Shown here: piece after piece, positions 26,774 through 34,896 of the stretch
Layout of the letters: every line of letters starts with the position of its first letter
Numbering within the stretch: the first letter of the stretch is position 1
Assembly: GCA_036557285.1 (NCBI GenBank)
Contig: DATBHW010000034.1
Span: forward strand, 21,861-85,860
Source of the DNA: Ktedonobacterales bacterium
GTDB lineage: Bacteria > Chloroflexota > Ktedonobacteria > Ktedonobacterales > DATBGS01
DNA: 64,000 nt
Direction: 5' to 3'
The notes under the pieces: generated by a model
Database searches by the model: none
Seen by the model: only the letters and a program-made list of their open reading frames with translations
Told to the model about the DNA's origin: nothing
Made by a program: the position numbers and the translations under genes

Positions 26774-27349
26774 GTGGGGGCGCAGTATCCGCAGGCGCTC
26801 TGGATGCCGCATGAGAAGTATGGCTATCCGCAGGGGACACAGGGCCGCAATGGGCAGGCGCTGCGGTATGTGGTGGTACATGGGACGGGGATGCCGGGAT
26901 CGGCGCAGGAGGTGGCGCGGTATTTTCAGAGCAGCCCGGTTGAGGCGGGGACGCATTTTGTGATCGGGCGCGATGGGGCGGTAGTGCAGTGCTGTTTGAT
27001 TGAAGATGCGGCGTGGGGCAATGGGGGGCCACAGCCGGGGGCCGATCCGTTCTGGCCGAGGGGGATCAATGCGAATCTGCTGACGGTGAGCATTGAGCAT
27101 TGTAAGCCGTCGCCGGATAACCGGGAGGAGTTGACGGAGGCGCAGGGGCAGGCGAGTTTCAGGCTGATCAGGTGGCTCTGCGAAAGGTTTGGTATTCCGG
27201 CGCGGGCCGCCGATGCTGCGGGTGGGATTGCGACGCACGCGAGTATTGCGCCGAATGATCGGGCGTTTTGCCCAGGGCCGTATCCCTGGGATGATCTCTA
27301 CGCGTATCTGCATCGGCCCTCCGGGTTGAGGGGCGAAGGGCAGGAGTGA
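26774..27349 (+). CDS. N-acetylmuramoyl-L-alanine amidase (Amidase_2 family)
   Basis: 191 residues. The first zinc ligand is the His of RYVVVHGTGM, and the other two are in ATHASIAPNDRAFCPGP (His and Cys). A GTHFVIGRDGAVVQC core and a SIEHCK strand are typical of the T7-lysozyme-like/PGRP fold. It cleaves the lactyl-amide bond of peptidoglycan. No signal peptide is seen, which is odd for a wall enzyme; phage-type endolysins also lack one, but no other phage gene is near. The GTG start at 26774 follows AAGGAGG by 6 bases. Confidence 0.88.
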   Translation: MGAQYPQALWMPHEKYGYPQGTQGRNGQALRYVVVHGTGMPGSAQEVARYFQSSPVEAGTHFVIGRDGAVVQCCLIEDAAWGNGGPQPGADPFWPRGINANLLTVSIEHCKPSPDNREELTEAQGQASFRLIRWLCERFGIPARAADAAGGIATHASIAPNDRAFCPGPYPWDDLYAYLHRPSGLRGEGQE

Positions 27350-27370
27350 AGGAAAGGAAAGGACTCGTTT

Positions 27371-28282
27371 ATGCGTTTTTGGGGTTGGTTTCGTCGCTCT
27401 CTTCAGACGCGGGAAGAGGCAGGCGCGGAGGCGCGCCGTTGGAGTGTTTTTGGTGGGCGGCGGATGTTGATCGAAAGTCCGTATGTGCTTCCGAAGGATG
27501 AGGCTGAGGGTGGGCGATTGGACCTTCAGCATCATTTGCTGAAGGTGGCATTTGGTCGCAACTATGCTGCTCGTTTGCGAGCGCCGCGCATGATTCTGGA
27601 TGTGGCGTGTGGGACGGGTGTCTGGGGGCGGGAGCTGGCGAAAGAGTTTCCACAGGCGCGGGTGATGGGGTTCGATTTTGATCGGAAGCCGCTGGAGGCT
27701 TCGCTGAAGACGCTGGGACCAGGGGGGCAGTTTCCGGGGAATTTTCAGTTTCTGGAGGCTGACGCGCTCAAGCGTTTTCCGTTCGAGGATGGGACGTTTG
27801 ATTTTACGTTTGCGCGCTTAATTGCGCCTTTTGTGCCGATAGACCAGTGGCCGCATGTGGTGGGTGAGATGCGGCGGGTGACGAGGCCGGGTGGATACGT
27901 GGAGGTGGGGGATTCTGGCGGGCTGCCGGTTAGCGCAAGTCCGAGTTTTACGACGCTGGCAACGACTTTTGATCGGTTGATGAAGGGGCGCAATCTGCAT
28001 GCTGATCCGGCGCGCTATCTGGCGGGGTATTTGCGCGAGGCGGGGCTGATTCGGATCAAGGAGCGGACGGTTCAGATTGGTGTGCGGCGCGAGGAGGTGA
28101 GGCAGCGGCAGATGCTGGCCGCCGATATGCTGTCTGCGGCGCAGGCTATGGCTCCTATTTTTGTGAGGCTTGGTCTGTTCACTCAGGAGGAGTGTGCGAC
28201 TTTGCTTGCTCATGCGCGGGAGGAGGTTCCACGCATGGGGATTACGTGGTCGTTTACGTGGGTGTATGGGGTGGTTCCGTAG
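27371..28282 (+). CDS. SAM-dependent methyltransferase
   Basis: 303 residues. Motif I is ILDVACGTGVWGRELA (about residues 75-90), the acidic loop GFDFDRK, and motif IV GTFDFTFARLI. A RRVTRPGGYVEVGDSG segment follows. The first ~65 residues carry an aromatic/basic stretch, and the C-terminus is helical. It resembles the Methyltransf_25 family. It is 21 bases downstream of the amidase on the same strand, so the two may be cotranscribed. Substrate unknown. Confidence 0.85.
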   Translation: MRFWGWFRRSLQTREEAGAEARRWSVFGGRRMLIESPYVLPKDEAEGGRLDLQHHLLKVAFGRNYAARLRAPRMILDVACGTGVWGRELAKEFPQARVMGFDFDRKPLEASLKTLGPGGQFPGNFQFLEADALKRFPFEDGTFDFTFARLIAPFVPIDQWPHVVGEMRRVTRPGGYVEVGDSGGLPVSASPSFTTLATTFDRLMKGRNLHADPARYLAGYLREAGLIRIKERTVQIGVRREEVRQRQMLAADMLSAAQAMAPIFVRLGLFTQEECATLLAHAREEVPRMGITWSFTWVYGVVP

Positions 28283-28305
28283 CGGGGCAGGGGTTCGTTA
28301 GCTGG

Positions 28306-28381
28306 TTGACGGTGAGCAAAAAGCGCCTATAGTTATCCACAAGTTGTTGCGGATTGCGCAGTTGTGGATAACTACAGGCGC
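28306..28381 (+). promoter_or_regulatory. promoter of antirepressor gene 1 overlapped by two inverted DnaA boxes
   Basis: TTGACG (28306-28311), a 16-base gap and TATAGT (28328-28333). The perfect DnaA box TTATCCACA (28333-28341) starts on the last base of the -10, and its inverted partner TGTGGATAA is at 28363-28371. Together they form a 20-bp-arm inverted repeat (28323-28342 and 28362-28381) around the likely transcription start. DnaA control of this promoter is a direct inference from the layout. Confidence 0.7.
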
Positions 28382-28424
28382 TATGGCATGGCGCCAGGGT
28401 GCAAAAGACACCGCAAGCGCCATT

Positions 28425-28541
28425 GACCCCACATCTGGTACGAGCCAGTGGACGGGGCTGGAAGATTCTATCATCTTTGAGATGATGATTTCTCAGCGGC
28501 CACCTGCTGGCAGGGCATACCGTACAGGCCAGAGGTGGCCG
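28425..28541 (+). promoter_or_regulatory. conserved leader element, copy 1
   Basis: Three potential hairpins: GACCCCA pairing towards GGGGC; ATCATC-TTTGA-GATGAT following ATTCTATC; and CAGCGGCCACCT pairing with AGGTGGCCG. The same core order occurs at 39.5, 55.9 and 62.7 kb, with partial conservation at 23.3 kb. It lies inside a predicted ~420-nt leader. Confidence 0.65.
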
Positions 28542-28585
28542 CTTCGTATGCGGCCACTGGGGAGAAATGCCGGGGATTGGCAGAG

Positions 28586-28594
28586 TTATCCACA
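28586..28594. promoter_or_regulatory. DnaA box
   Basis: Perfect TTATCCACA between the leader element and the palindrome array of antirepressor gene 1. Confidence 0.75.
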
Positions 28595-28611
28595 AGCATG
28601 TGTGTGTTGGG

Positions 28612-28740
28612 GCAAAGGGGGTGTCGAATGGACACCCCCTTGGGCAAAGGGGGTCTATAATGTAGACCCCCTTACCATAAAAGTTGCCCGAATTACGGAC
28701 CCCCTTTGGCAAAGGGGGTCTGGATTACGGACCCCCTTAC
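28612..28740 (+). promoter_or_regulatory. private palindrome array of antirepressor gene 1 (32-bp period)
   Basis: Four units begin at about 28614, 28646, 28679 (decayed) and 28711. Each has the frame AAAGGGGGT, a 10-13 base centre and ACCCCCTT. Centres include GTCTATAATGTAGAC and GTGTCGAATGGACAC. The period of 32-33 bp is close to three helical turns. The array ends 17 bases before the start codon. It probably acts as an operator array and/or RNA hairpins. Confidence 0.65.
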
Positions 28741-28757
28741 ACAAGAGGAGTATATTT

Positions 28758-29453
28758 ATGTCAGAAACCGAACTCATTCCGGTGGCACAGGCTGAATTGA
28801 AGGTAGCGAGCGTATCATTGATTGCTGTTCTTTTGCCTGATGGGCAAACCGGTGCTGTCCTCTCGATGCTCTGCGAGGCATTAGACCTGCGAACTCGCAG
28901 CCAGGCACAAAAGCTACGTACCCATCCGGTACTGTCTCTGGCCCTGGTTCTGGCTAAAATAGAGACGGCAGGCGGGGAACAGGTGGTCAATGTCTTGCTG
29001 TCGTGGGGCGTTCCCTTATGGCTTGCGAGCATCCGCGCTGGAGGGCGTTCCCCCGCTTACCGAGAACGATTATTGACCATGCAGCGTGAAGTGGCCGCCG
29101 CGCTGTGTCGGCAGTTCTTCTCTAATCTGTCTACAAACACTCCAACTTCTTCCACTTCCCCTGGAGAGCCATCTGAGACACTTCTCTCATCGCCCTGGCA
29201 GGCATTGCATGCTGCTCTGTCGGCGTTAGAGGCGTCACTAGATGCCGACGCGCTGGCGGTGGGCGGACGGCTGGCGGCGCTGGAGGCGCAGGCAGCACAA
29301 TCGTCAGCAAGCGAGCATAATCATGTGAGCCAAGAGCGTTTGTTGGCGGCGGCGATTGAGCGATTGCTTGTGCATGAGCGCCGGTTGAACAGGCTGAAAG
29401 GGCGAGGCCCACAGAAGAGGCGGCGCGGGAAGGCGCGCCGCTTTGGCAGGTGA
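28758..29453 (+). CDS. P22_AR_N (phage antirepressor N-terminal) family protein 1
   Basis: 231 residues. Residues ~5-100 match the P22_AR_N pattern: a strand, then LLPDGQTGAVLSMLCEALDL, SQAQKLRTHPVL, and GGEQVVNVLLSWGVPLWLAS. A Ser/Thr/Pro linker and a helical region follow (about 150-210). The tail is strongly basic (RRRGKARRFGR). It is one of four paralogues in the window (with 38493, 54915 and 63087) and, with the 63087 copy, forms the basic-tail subtype. AGAGGAG lies 7 bases before the ATG. Long structured leader, DnaA boxes and private palindromes lie upstream. Family knowledge: such domains occur in prophage antirepressors, but no prophage is visible here. Confidence 0.78.
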   Translation: MSETELIPVAQAELKVASVSLIAVLLPDGQTGAVLSMLCEALDLRTRSQAQKLRTHPVLSLALVLAKIETAGGEQVVNVLLSWGVPLWLASIRAGGRSPAYRERLLTMQREVAAALCRQFFSNLSTNTPTSSTSPGEPSETLLSSPWQALHAALSALEASLDADALAVGGRLAALEAQAAQSSASEHNHVSQERLLAAAIERLLVHERRLNRLKGRGPQKRRRGKARRFGR

Positions 29454-29520
29454 GCATGCGGCGTTTGTTCAGGAGGGCAATGGCTGGCCGCTGGTTCTGG
29501 GTGGAACCTTGGTTCGGGAG

Positions 29521-29871
29521 AGTTCCACCACCTATCGGGGGTTGCCACTTGTAGCGCCGCCCCCCTGCGGGAAGGGCTTCGCCAGAGCCGCTTGACCCCC
29601 CCTTTGGGGAGCGGCCCTTGCGGGAACCCGGCCTGCGGCCTGGGCTGCTTGCCTCGGCTGGTGCCCCGTCCTCTCGCTCCCGTTGGTCGCTCGCGCGTCC
29701 CTCCTGGCGACTCAACGTTGGCCTGTTGGTCCGGTGGCCTGAAGGGCGCACGCTCGCGCTGGCGCAGCGGTGGCCGCCTGGAAGGCGGCGCTACAAGTGG
29801 CGGTGGCCGCCTGGAAGGCGGCGCTACAAGTACCATGCCTCGCTTGCCACCACCTCATGTTTGCTAGAACC
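29521..29871. mobile_element. MITE copy 4 (351 bp) with 9-bp target duplication
   Basis: Ends AGTTCCACCA and TTGCTAGAACC. Flanked by GTTCGGGAG at 29512-29520 and 29872-29880. It is the longest copy because the interior carries the GC-rich filler also seen near 14.9 and 56.3 kb. Confidence 0.88.
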
Positions 29872-29882
29872 GTTCGGGAGCG

Positions 29883-29912
29883 TTGACATGGGCTGGCTCC
29901 TTCTGCTATGCT
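29883..29912 (+). promoter_or_regulatory. sigma70-type promoter of the band-7 protein gene
   Basis: TTGACA (29883-29888), an 18-base gap and TATGCT (29907-29912), beginning three bases after the MITE target duplication. Confidence 0.72.
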
Positions 29913-30044
29913 ATGAGGAGTAGAGGGTGATTATCATTCCCTGATTGCTAGCTTCTGTTGGCTGTGCCGACATTCGAGAAGTACGGTGTTGCTGGTGGTT
30001 CTCGGATAGAAAGCAGCCTGGCAAGCTGGCAAAAGGGGGATTGT

Positions 30045-31112
30045 ATGATCCGTCAGGCGTCCTCAACAACCATCTTGAAGCATGTGATGGTTGTTTTTGT
30101 GTTTTTTTTCGCGGTTTTTGCGCTGCTGAATACGGGTCTTTCCTTCATTTATCAGCCGCTGTTTACCTTCCTCATGAGTGTGCCGACGTTTACGACGATT
30201 GCGCTGTTTGCGTTGATTCTGACGTTGATTATTCGGCAGACTTCGGTTGCAGACATCCCGAACAATACGATTGGTCTGGTGACGTATGCCAATGGGGCGC
30301 TGAAAACGCTTGCGCCGCCAGGCCCGACGTGGGTGTGGTTTGGGAGAGAGCAGTTGAGGGGGTTTCTTTCGCTGGAGACGGTGAGCGCGCACATGCCGTT
30401 GATGGGGCTGAGGTCGGGGGATGGGGAGGCGCTGGCTCCGCTGGTGATGATTCTTAGCTGGGGTATTCACGAGAAGATGACGACGCTGTTTTTCAGTCAG
30501 TTTCGGCAGCAGGTGGCGGAGGTGGCGCTGGAAAGTCAGTTGAAGCGCGAGCGGCGGGTGCGCGATACGGTGGCGGGGGTGATGAGGCGGCGGGTGGGGG
30601 AGCGGCTGCTGGCGGATCTGGAGGAGGATTTGGCGAATATGCACCAGAATAGTTTTGGGAAGGCGCTGGTGCGAGAGGTGAATGCGGAGCTGAACTCGAT
30701 TGGGCTGAAGGTGGAGCGGGTGGAGTGCATTGGGAGCATTACGAGGCCGAGCGAGGTTTCGGGGGGGAAGCACAGGAGCGAGGCGAGCAAGACGCCATCC
30801 AGGGCGAGCGAGGCGGCTATAGAGGAGGTGCAGCGGCGCGCCGATGATGTGTTGAGTCGGGCGCGGCGGGCGGCGCCGGAAATGCTGGCGGCCACCAAGG
30901 CGGTTGAGGCGTATGTGCAGGCGGTTCTGGATGTGGCGCAGCAGGCACAGGGGGCGCTGAAGAGGCCGCTGAATATGCAGGCGGCGGGGGCGGCGCAAAA
31001 GGCGCAAAGTGAGCGGATGCGTGAATTGGCGGCGGAGATTTACGCGCTGCTGGAGGCGGCGGGTGAGTTGAAAGAGGCGAGCGAGCGGATGAACGCTCGC
31101 TTTTCGGTCTGA
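30045..31112 (+). CDS. SPFH/band-7-like membrane protein
   Basis: 355 residues. Two adjacent hydrophobic helices (about 17-42 and 50-68) precede a band-7-like beta/alpha region (IGLVTYANGALKTLAPPGPT, then Glu/Arg-rich helices). A long Ala/Glu/Arg coiled coil follows (about 230-350) with repeated small residues. The profile fits a stomatin/flotillin-like scaffold that oligomerises at the inner membrane. The ATG at 30045 follows AAAAGGGGGA. Function beyond scaffolding is not predictable. Confidence 0.68.
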   Translation: MIRQASSTTILKHVMVVFVFFFAVFALLNTGLSFIYQPLFTFLMSVPTFTTIALFALILTLIIRQTSVADIPNNTIGLVTYANGALKTLAPPGPTWVWFGREQLRGFLSLETVSAHMPLMGLRSGDGEALAPLVMILSWGIHEKMTTLFFSQFRQQVAEVALESQLKRERRVRDTVAGVMRRRVGERLLADLEEDLANMHQNSFGKALVREVNAELNSIGLKVERVECIGSITRPSEVSGGKHRSEASKTPSRASEAAIEEVQRRADDVLSRARRAAPEMLAATKAVEAYVQAVLDVAQQAQGALKRPLNMQAAGAAQKAQSERMRELAAEIYALLEAAGELKEASERMNARFSV

Positions 31113-31124
31113 CCACCAGGGAGG

Positions 31125-31285
31125 GGGCTGGCGGCTGAAGGCCGCGCCTGGAGGCGGCGCGGCCTTCAGCCGCCAGGAAGGCGGCGGTACAGGCGGCGTT
31201 GGCCTGGAAGGGCGGCGGGCGCGCGGGCGCAGCGGTGAGCCGCCTGGAAGGCGGCGCTACAAGTGGCCGCCAGGGGCGGCGGGGA
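31125..31285. repeat. dispersed palindromic repeats
   Basis: Filler followed by two to three units (GGCGGCGGTACAGGCGGC, GGCGGCGCTACAAGTGGC). The remaining 200 bases before the Tat-signal gene hold a GTGTCTG/CAGACAC inverted repeat around a T-run (about 31352-31380) and a palindrome listed separately. Confidence 0.7.
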
Positions 31286-31399
31286 TGATGTTCCTCTTTG
31301 ATTTTCTCCTTTTCGTTTGATTTTCTCCTCTCCATAAGAAGGTGTGTCTGTTTTTTTGTAATCCAGACACATCCGGTCGGTGTACTTAGAGTTGGTCAG

Positions 31400-31413
31400 C
31401 GAATGTACATTCG
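31400..31413. promoter_or_regulatory. 14-bp perfect palindrome, possible operator
   Basis: CGAATGTACATTCG, 66 bases before the Tat-signal gene. It is a plausible repressor site for the Tat-protein/DUF4331 pair. The binding protein is unknown. Confidence 0.4.
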
Positions 31414-31479
31414 ACTCGTGCTTTTGGATCGATGCTTTTGATGGTATGCGGTTTTGCTCTGATGTTGAGAGGAGAGCAA

Positions 31480-31743
31480 ATGAAGAACGTCTCACGGCGC
31501 AAGTTTATTATCGGCGCTTCGGCGGGGGCGGTGGCGATTGGCGCGGGGGTCGGGGTACCGGCTGTGGTGATCGGCCAGAATCAGGCGCAGAAGGCGGCAA
31601 AGTTTGCGGCGACGCTGGAGAGGCCGCTGACGCTGTACCTGCGGGATGCTTCCAAGGGGGAGATGGTGCTGCTGGCGGATGACAAGCAGGTGATTATCCA
31701 CGACAGCGATCTGGCGAACCGCTTGTTGAATGCCGCGCAGTAA
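31480..31743 (+). CDS. small twin-arginine (Tat) signal protein
   Basis: 87 residues. A Tat signal with SRRKFIIG followed by a hydrophobic Ala/Gly/Val stretch (about residues 5-30), then a 55-residue mature part ending LNAAQ. The mature part has no metal-binding or catalytic motif. The ATG at 31480 follows AGAGGAG; a longer upstream frame would bury the Tat motif. It lies 52 bases before the DUF4331 gene and is probably cotranscribed. It may be a small exported partner of that protein. Confidence 0.72.
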   Translation: MKNVSRRKFIIGASAGAVAIGAGVGVPAVVIGQNQAQKAAKFAATLERPLTLYLRDASKGEMVLLADDKQVIIHDSDLANRLLNAAQ

Positions 31744-31795
31744 GTAGTGGAGGCTGCGGGCAGTTAGCTCAGTTTCTTTTGTGTGAGGTGCATAC

Positions 31796-33172
31796 ATGTC
31801 GTCTCATCGTGAGGCCCCTGAGATTTCTAAAGATCCGGTGGCTGACAATACGGATGTGTACGCTTTTGTCAGCCCGGATAGGCCGGATACGGTGACGTTG
31901 ATCGCCAATTTCATTCCGCTGGAGGGTCCGGCGGGTGGTCCGAATTTCTATGAGTTTGGCGATGATGTGCTGTATCAGATCCATATTGACAATAATGGGA
32001 ACTCGAAAGATAACATTATCTTTCAGTTCCGGTTCAAGACGAAGATCCGCAACCCGAATACGTTCCTGTACAATACGGGGCAGGTGCTTTCGCTGGGTGA
32101 TACGCATTGGAATCGGCCCCAGTTCTATTCGGTGACGCGGGTGGAGGGGGATGGCAGTTGGAAGGTGTTGGGAGAGAATCTGACCTGCCCGCCGTGTAAT
32201 GTGGGCGTGCGCTCGATGCCCAATTATAGCGCGCTGGCGCAGGCTGCTGTTCACGATCTGGGTCATGGGATTAAGGTGTTTGCGGGGCAGCGGCGCGAGG
32301 GTTTCTATGTGGACCTGGGGTCGGTTTTCGATCTGGCGGCGCTGCGGCCTTTCCAGAGTCTGCATCTGATTCCGAATCCGCCAAACACGGCAGGGGTGGA
32401 TGCGGTCAAGGGCGTGAATGTGCATACGATTGCCATTCAGATCCCGAAGAATCAGCTTACGAACGTGGGCTGGGATCCGACAGACCCGAAGGATATTCGT
32501 TCGGTGATTGGGGTGTTTGCGTCGGCCAGCCGCCACAAGGCGAAGATGCGCGAGGCGGGGAATGGTCCAGACTGGGATACGGGGCCGTGGGTGCAGGTGT
32601 CGCGGCTGGGGAATCCGCTGGTGAACGAGGTCGTCATCCCCATGAGCAAGAAGGATCGCTGGAACGCGACGCATCCGGTGAATGACGCGCAGTTCTTGAA
32701 GTATGTGCAGCGTCCAGAGTTGGCGGGTCTGCTGCCCGTGCTGTATCCGGGGGTGTTCCCGAATCTGGCGGCGTTCAAGGGGGTGCGGTCGGACCTGGTG
32801 GCGATTCTGATGACGGGGATTCCGAATGGGGTAGCGCCGGGCTTCCCTGGCAATTTTACGGGCAAGACTCCGGCGGACCTGCTGCGGCTGAATATGGCGA
32901 TTCCACCAGCGTCCAATCCGAACAATCTGGGGCTGCTGGGCGGCGATATTGCGGGGTTCCCGAATGGCCGTCGGGTGGCTGATGATGTGGTGACGATAGA
33001 GATTCGGGCAGTGGCGGGGGCGACGCTGCCGCTGGTTGAGCCGAGCTTTGTGCCGGATGGGGCGGCGAGTCTGGTGACGGATATTCAGCAACCCGATCTG
33101 AGCGGGCGCTATCTGGATACGTTCCCGTATCTGGGTGTGCCGCTGGATGGCTACGATACGCCGTCGTCGTAG
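31796..33172 (+). CDS. DUF4331 family protein
   Basis: 458 residues. Opens with the family hallmark SSHREAPEISKDPVADNTDV followed by YAFVSPDRP. The rest contains repeated beta strands, SGRYLDTFPYLGVPL near the end and conserved Asn/Asp/His positions. There is no signal peptide, although many relatives are exported. DUF4331 proteins have no established reaction. It follows the small Tat protein. Confidence 0.93.
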   Translation: MSSHREAPEISKDPVADNTDVYAFVSPDRPDTVTLIANFIPLEGPAGGPNFYEFGDDVLYQIHIDNNGNSKDNIIFQFRFKTKIRNPNTFLYNTGQVLSLGDTHWNRPQFYSVTRVEGDGSWKVLGENLTCPPCNVGVRSMPNYSALAQAAVHDLGHGIKVFAGQRREGFYVDLGSVFDLAALRPFQSLHLIPNPPNTAGVDAVKGVNVHTIAIQIPKNQLTNVGWDPTDPKDIRSVIGVFASASRHKAKMREAGNGPDWDTGPWVQVSRLGNPLVNEVVIPMSKKDRWNATHPVNDAQFLKYVQRPELAGLLPVLYPGVFPNLAAFKGVRSDLVAILMTGIPNGVAPGFPGNFTGKTPADLLRLNMAIPPASNPNNLGLLGGDIAGFPNGRRVADDVVTIEIRAVAGATLPLVEPSFVPDGAASLVTDIQQPDLSGRYLDTFPYLGVPLDGYDTPSS

Positions 33173-33199
33173 GGGATGGCTGCTGGAAGAGGTGAAGGG

Positions 33200-33240
33200 G
33201 CGCGCGCCTGGACGGGTAAAACTGCCAGGCGCGCGCTTTG
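33200..33240 (+). terminator. intrinsic terminator after the DUF4331 gene
   Basis: A perfect 12-bp stem, GCGCGCGCCTGG / CCAGGCGCGCGC (33200-33236), followed by TTTG. Confidence 0.72.
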
Positions 33241-33316
33241 CTTGCGGGGGCCAGCGCCTGGAAGCGCAGCGGTAGGAGTGGGGGAGCGTTATTATCGTAT
33301 CAAAGGAGGGCAAGCG

Positions 33317-33652
33317 ATGGGCGAGCATGGTGAGCATGGCGATTACAGCCTGCATAAGGGGGCGGCGGCGCTGGATATTGGGGAGGATGTTGGGGCGCTG
33401 ATTATTTATACGGGGGCGGGGCTGCATGGCGAGGAGATTGAGGTCAGCCCGCAAGGGGAGGATGGACGCAGGACGCATACGGCGGTGCTGGAACGGCGGG
33501 TGAATGGGGGTTCGGTGTTTGCGGCGCTGTTTCTGGCGCTGCGGGAAGGGACGTATCGTATCTGGAGGAATGATGGGGATGTTGCTGAGGTGGTGACGAT
33601 TGTGGGCGGGGAGGTGGCGCAGGTTGACTGGCGGGAGCGCCCTGGCGGTTGA
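33317..33652 (+). CDS. small conserved acidic protein, function unknown
   Basis: 111 residues. A His/Glu/Gly-rich start (GEHGEHGDYSLHKGAAALDI) leads into a small beta domain: GEDVGALIIYTGAGLHGEEI, a TAVLERRVNGGSVFAALF strand pair, and YRIWRNDGDVAEVVTIVGGE. I recall similar small proteins with LDIG.DVGA and GAALHG.EIEI patterns in actinobacteria, without a known role. AAAGGAGGG lies 7 bases before the ATG. No signal or membrane segment. Confidence 0.7.
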   Translation: MGEHGEHGDYSLHKGAAALDIGEDVGALIIYTGAGLHGEEIEVSPQGEDGRRTHTAVLERRVNGGSVFAALFLALREGTYRIWRNDGDVAEVVTIVGGEVAQVDWRERPGG

Positions 33653-33915
33653 AATCGCGGCTGGAGGCGGCGCTACAAGGGGCGGGTCGGTTGTTCCACC
33701 ACCTATCGGGGGTTGCCCCTTGTAGCGCCGCCATCTTGGCGGCTCAACGCTGGCCTGCTGGTGTGCTAGCCCGCAGGGCAAACGCTCGCCCTGGCGCAGC
33801 GGTAGCCGCCTGGAAGGCGGCGCTACAAGGGGCGTTCGCGTGGATACGCGGCGGTGGGCCGCCTGGAAGGCGGCGCTACGGGCTGGCCGCCGAGACGGCG
33901 GCGCTACGAGTGGCT
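33653..33915. repeat. dispersed repeats including a one-ended MITE remnant
   Basis: A left end like the MITE (TGTTCCACCACCTATCGGGG at ~33692) is present, but no right end or target duplication was found. Several repeat units follow up to the rplJ promoter. Confidence 0.65.
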
Positions 33916-33929
33916 GGCCGTTTGTGCGC

Positions 33930-33958
33930 TTGACAGGGGGTATCAGGCGTGGTACGAT
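33930..33958 (+). promoter_or_regulatory. promoter of rplJ-rplL
   Basis: Perfect TTGACA (33930-33935), 17-base gap and TACGAT (33953-33958). Confidence 0.85.
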
Positions 33959-33969
33959 AGGTTCACAAC

Positions 33970-34231
33970 TTAATCAACGATGCGCCAGAGACAGCAGGCG
34001 CGCTCGATAGGGAGTGCTTAATCGAGGACCAGCGTATTCGACTCCGGTGAGGATGTTGAAAAAATTGGAGTTGGTCCGGCCCGCCGAGGCGAAGTACATA
34101 CCGCGACGAATGGGATGCGCGCCTACCCAGGCAGGGCGCTCCAGGCGTTGGGGCTGCTCCTAGAGATTGGGCAGCGCGGCGGGATGGGTCTTCGAGTTCG
34201 GCAGATGGGCCGCTCGATGGCCCGTTTTTTT
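33970..34231 (+). promoter_or_regulatory. L10-type ribosomal protein leader with attenuator
   Basis: Between the promoter and rplJ lies a ~260-base structured leader. It contains AGAGACAGCAGGCGC near its start and a CCTACCCAGGCAGGG block, as in L10 leaders that bind the L10(L12)4 complex. It ends in an intrinsic terminator hairpin, GGGCC (34207-34211) and GGCCC (34219-34223), followed by seven T. Family knowledge supports autogenous attenuation. Confidence 0.78.
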
Positions 34232-34287
34232 GTGGCTGGCGCGGGTGTTTGCTGGAGATGTTTGTTAGAAAGGAGGTGGAATCGGAT

Positions 34288-34815
34288 ATGCCAACTCAGG
34301 CAAAGGCTGAATGGATTGAGGAGCTGGCGGAGAAGCTTCAGCGCAGCAAGGCGGGGGTCTTGCTGCAAACGCAGGGGTTGAAGGTGTCGGAGATTACGGA
34401 TTTTCGGCGCAAGCTGGGGGCGTCGAAGGCGGAGCTTCAGGTGGTGAAGAATACGCTGCTGCGCATTGCGGCGGAGCGGGCGAAGGTGGAGGGGCTGACG
34501 CCGCTGCTGGCGGGGCAGACGACGCTGGCGCTGGGGTATGACGATGAGGTGACGGTTGCCAAGGTGGTGAGCGATTACGCGCGCACGCAGCGGATTATTG
34601 TGATTAAGGGCGGGATTCTGGAGAATCGGCTGATTTCGCCAGCGCAGGTTGATTCGCTGGCGAAGACGCCGACACGCCCGCAGCTTCAGGCGCAGTTGGT
34701 GGGCAGCCTGCAAGGCCCGGCGGCTTCGCTGGTGAATGTGTTTATTGCGCCGCTGCGCGATCTGGCGTATGTGCTTCAGGCGCGTGTGGATCAGTTGGGC
34801 GGCGCGCAGGCGTGA
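34288..34815 (+). CDS. rplJ: 50S ribosomal protein L10
   Basis: 175 residues with the typical L10 layout: an N-terminal helix with the rRNA-binding strand-helix (KAGVLLQTQGLKVSEITDFR, then VVKNTLLRIA). A globular part follows, and the C-terminal helix binds L7/L12 dimers (SLVNVFIAPLRDLAYVLQARVDQL). It anchors the ribosomal stalk. The ATG at 34288 follows AAGGAGGTG; the in-frame ATG 39 bases upstream lacks this. It is followed by rplL. Neither rplK/rplA upstream nor rpoB downstream is present, so the usual cluster is broken. Confidence 0.96.
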   Translation: MPTQAKAEWIEELAEKLQRSKAGVLLQTQGLKVSEITDFRRKLGASKAELQVVKNTLLRIAAERAKVEGLTPLLAGQTTLALGYDDEVTVAKVVSDYARTQRIIVIKGGILENRLISPAQVDSLAKTPTRPQLQAQLVGSLQGPAASLVNVFIAPLRDLAYVLQARVDQLGGAQA

Positions 34816-34896
34816 GCGCGGCGCTGGTGTTTCGTTGGGATGTGCGCAGAGTTTGCGAGATTCAGAGAGATTCAGAGAGAGAAGGAGTAGATTTTC

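Noticed and set aside
26774..27349. Phage endolysin
   Set aside because: The lack of a signal peptide fits, but there is no holin or other phage gene nearby, so a cellular amidase is the simpler call.
28612..28740. CRISPR array
   Set aside because: Units repeat at ~32 bp but there are no unique spacers; each unit is itself a palindrome and no cas gene is present.
28758..29453. Prophage called from antirepressor-like genes and the amidase
   Set aside because: No integrase, capsid, portal, tail or terminase genes occur in the window, and the four family members are spread over 35 kb among ordinary genes.
33692..33915. Sixth complete MITE
   Set aside because: Only a left end is recognisable and no flanking 9-bp duplication could be found.
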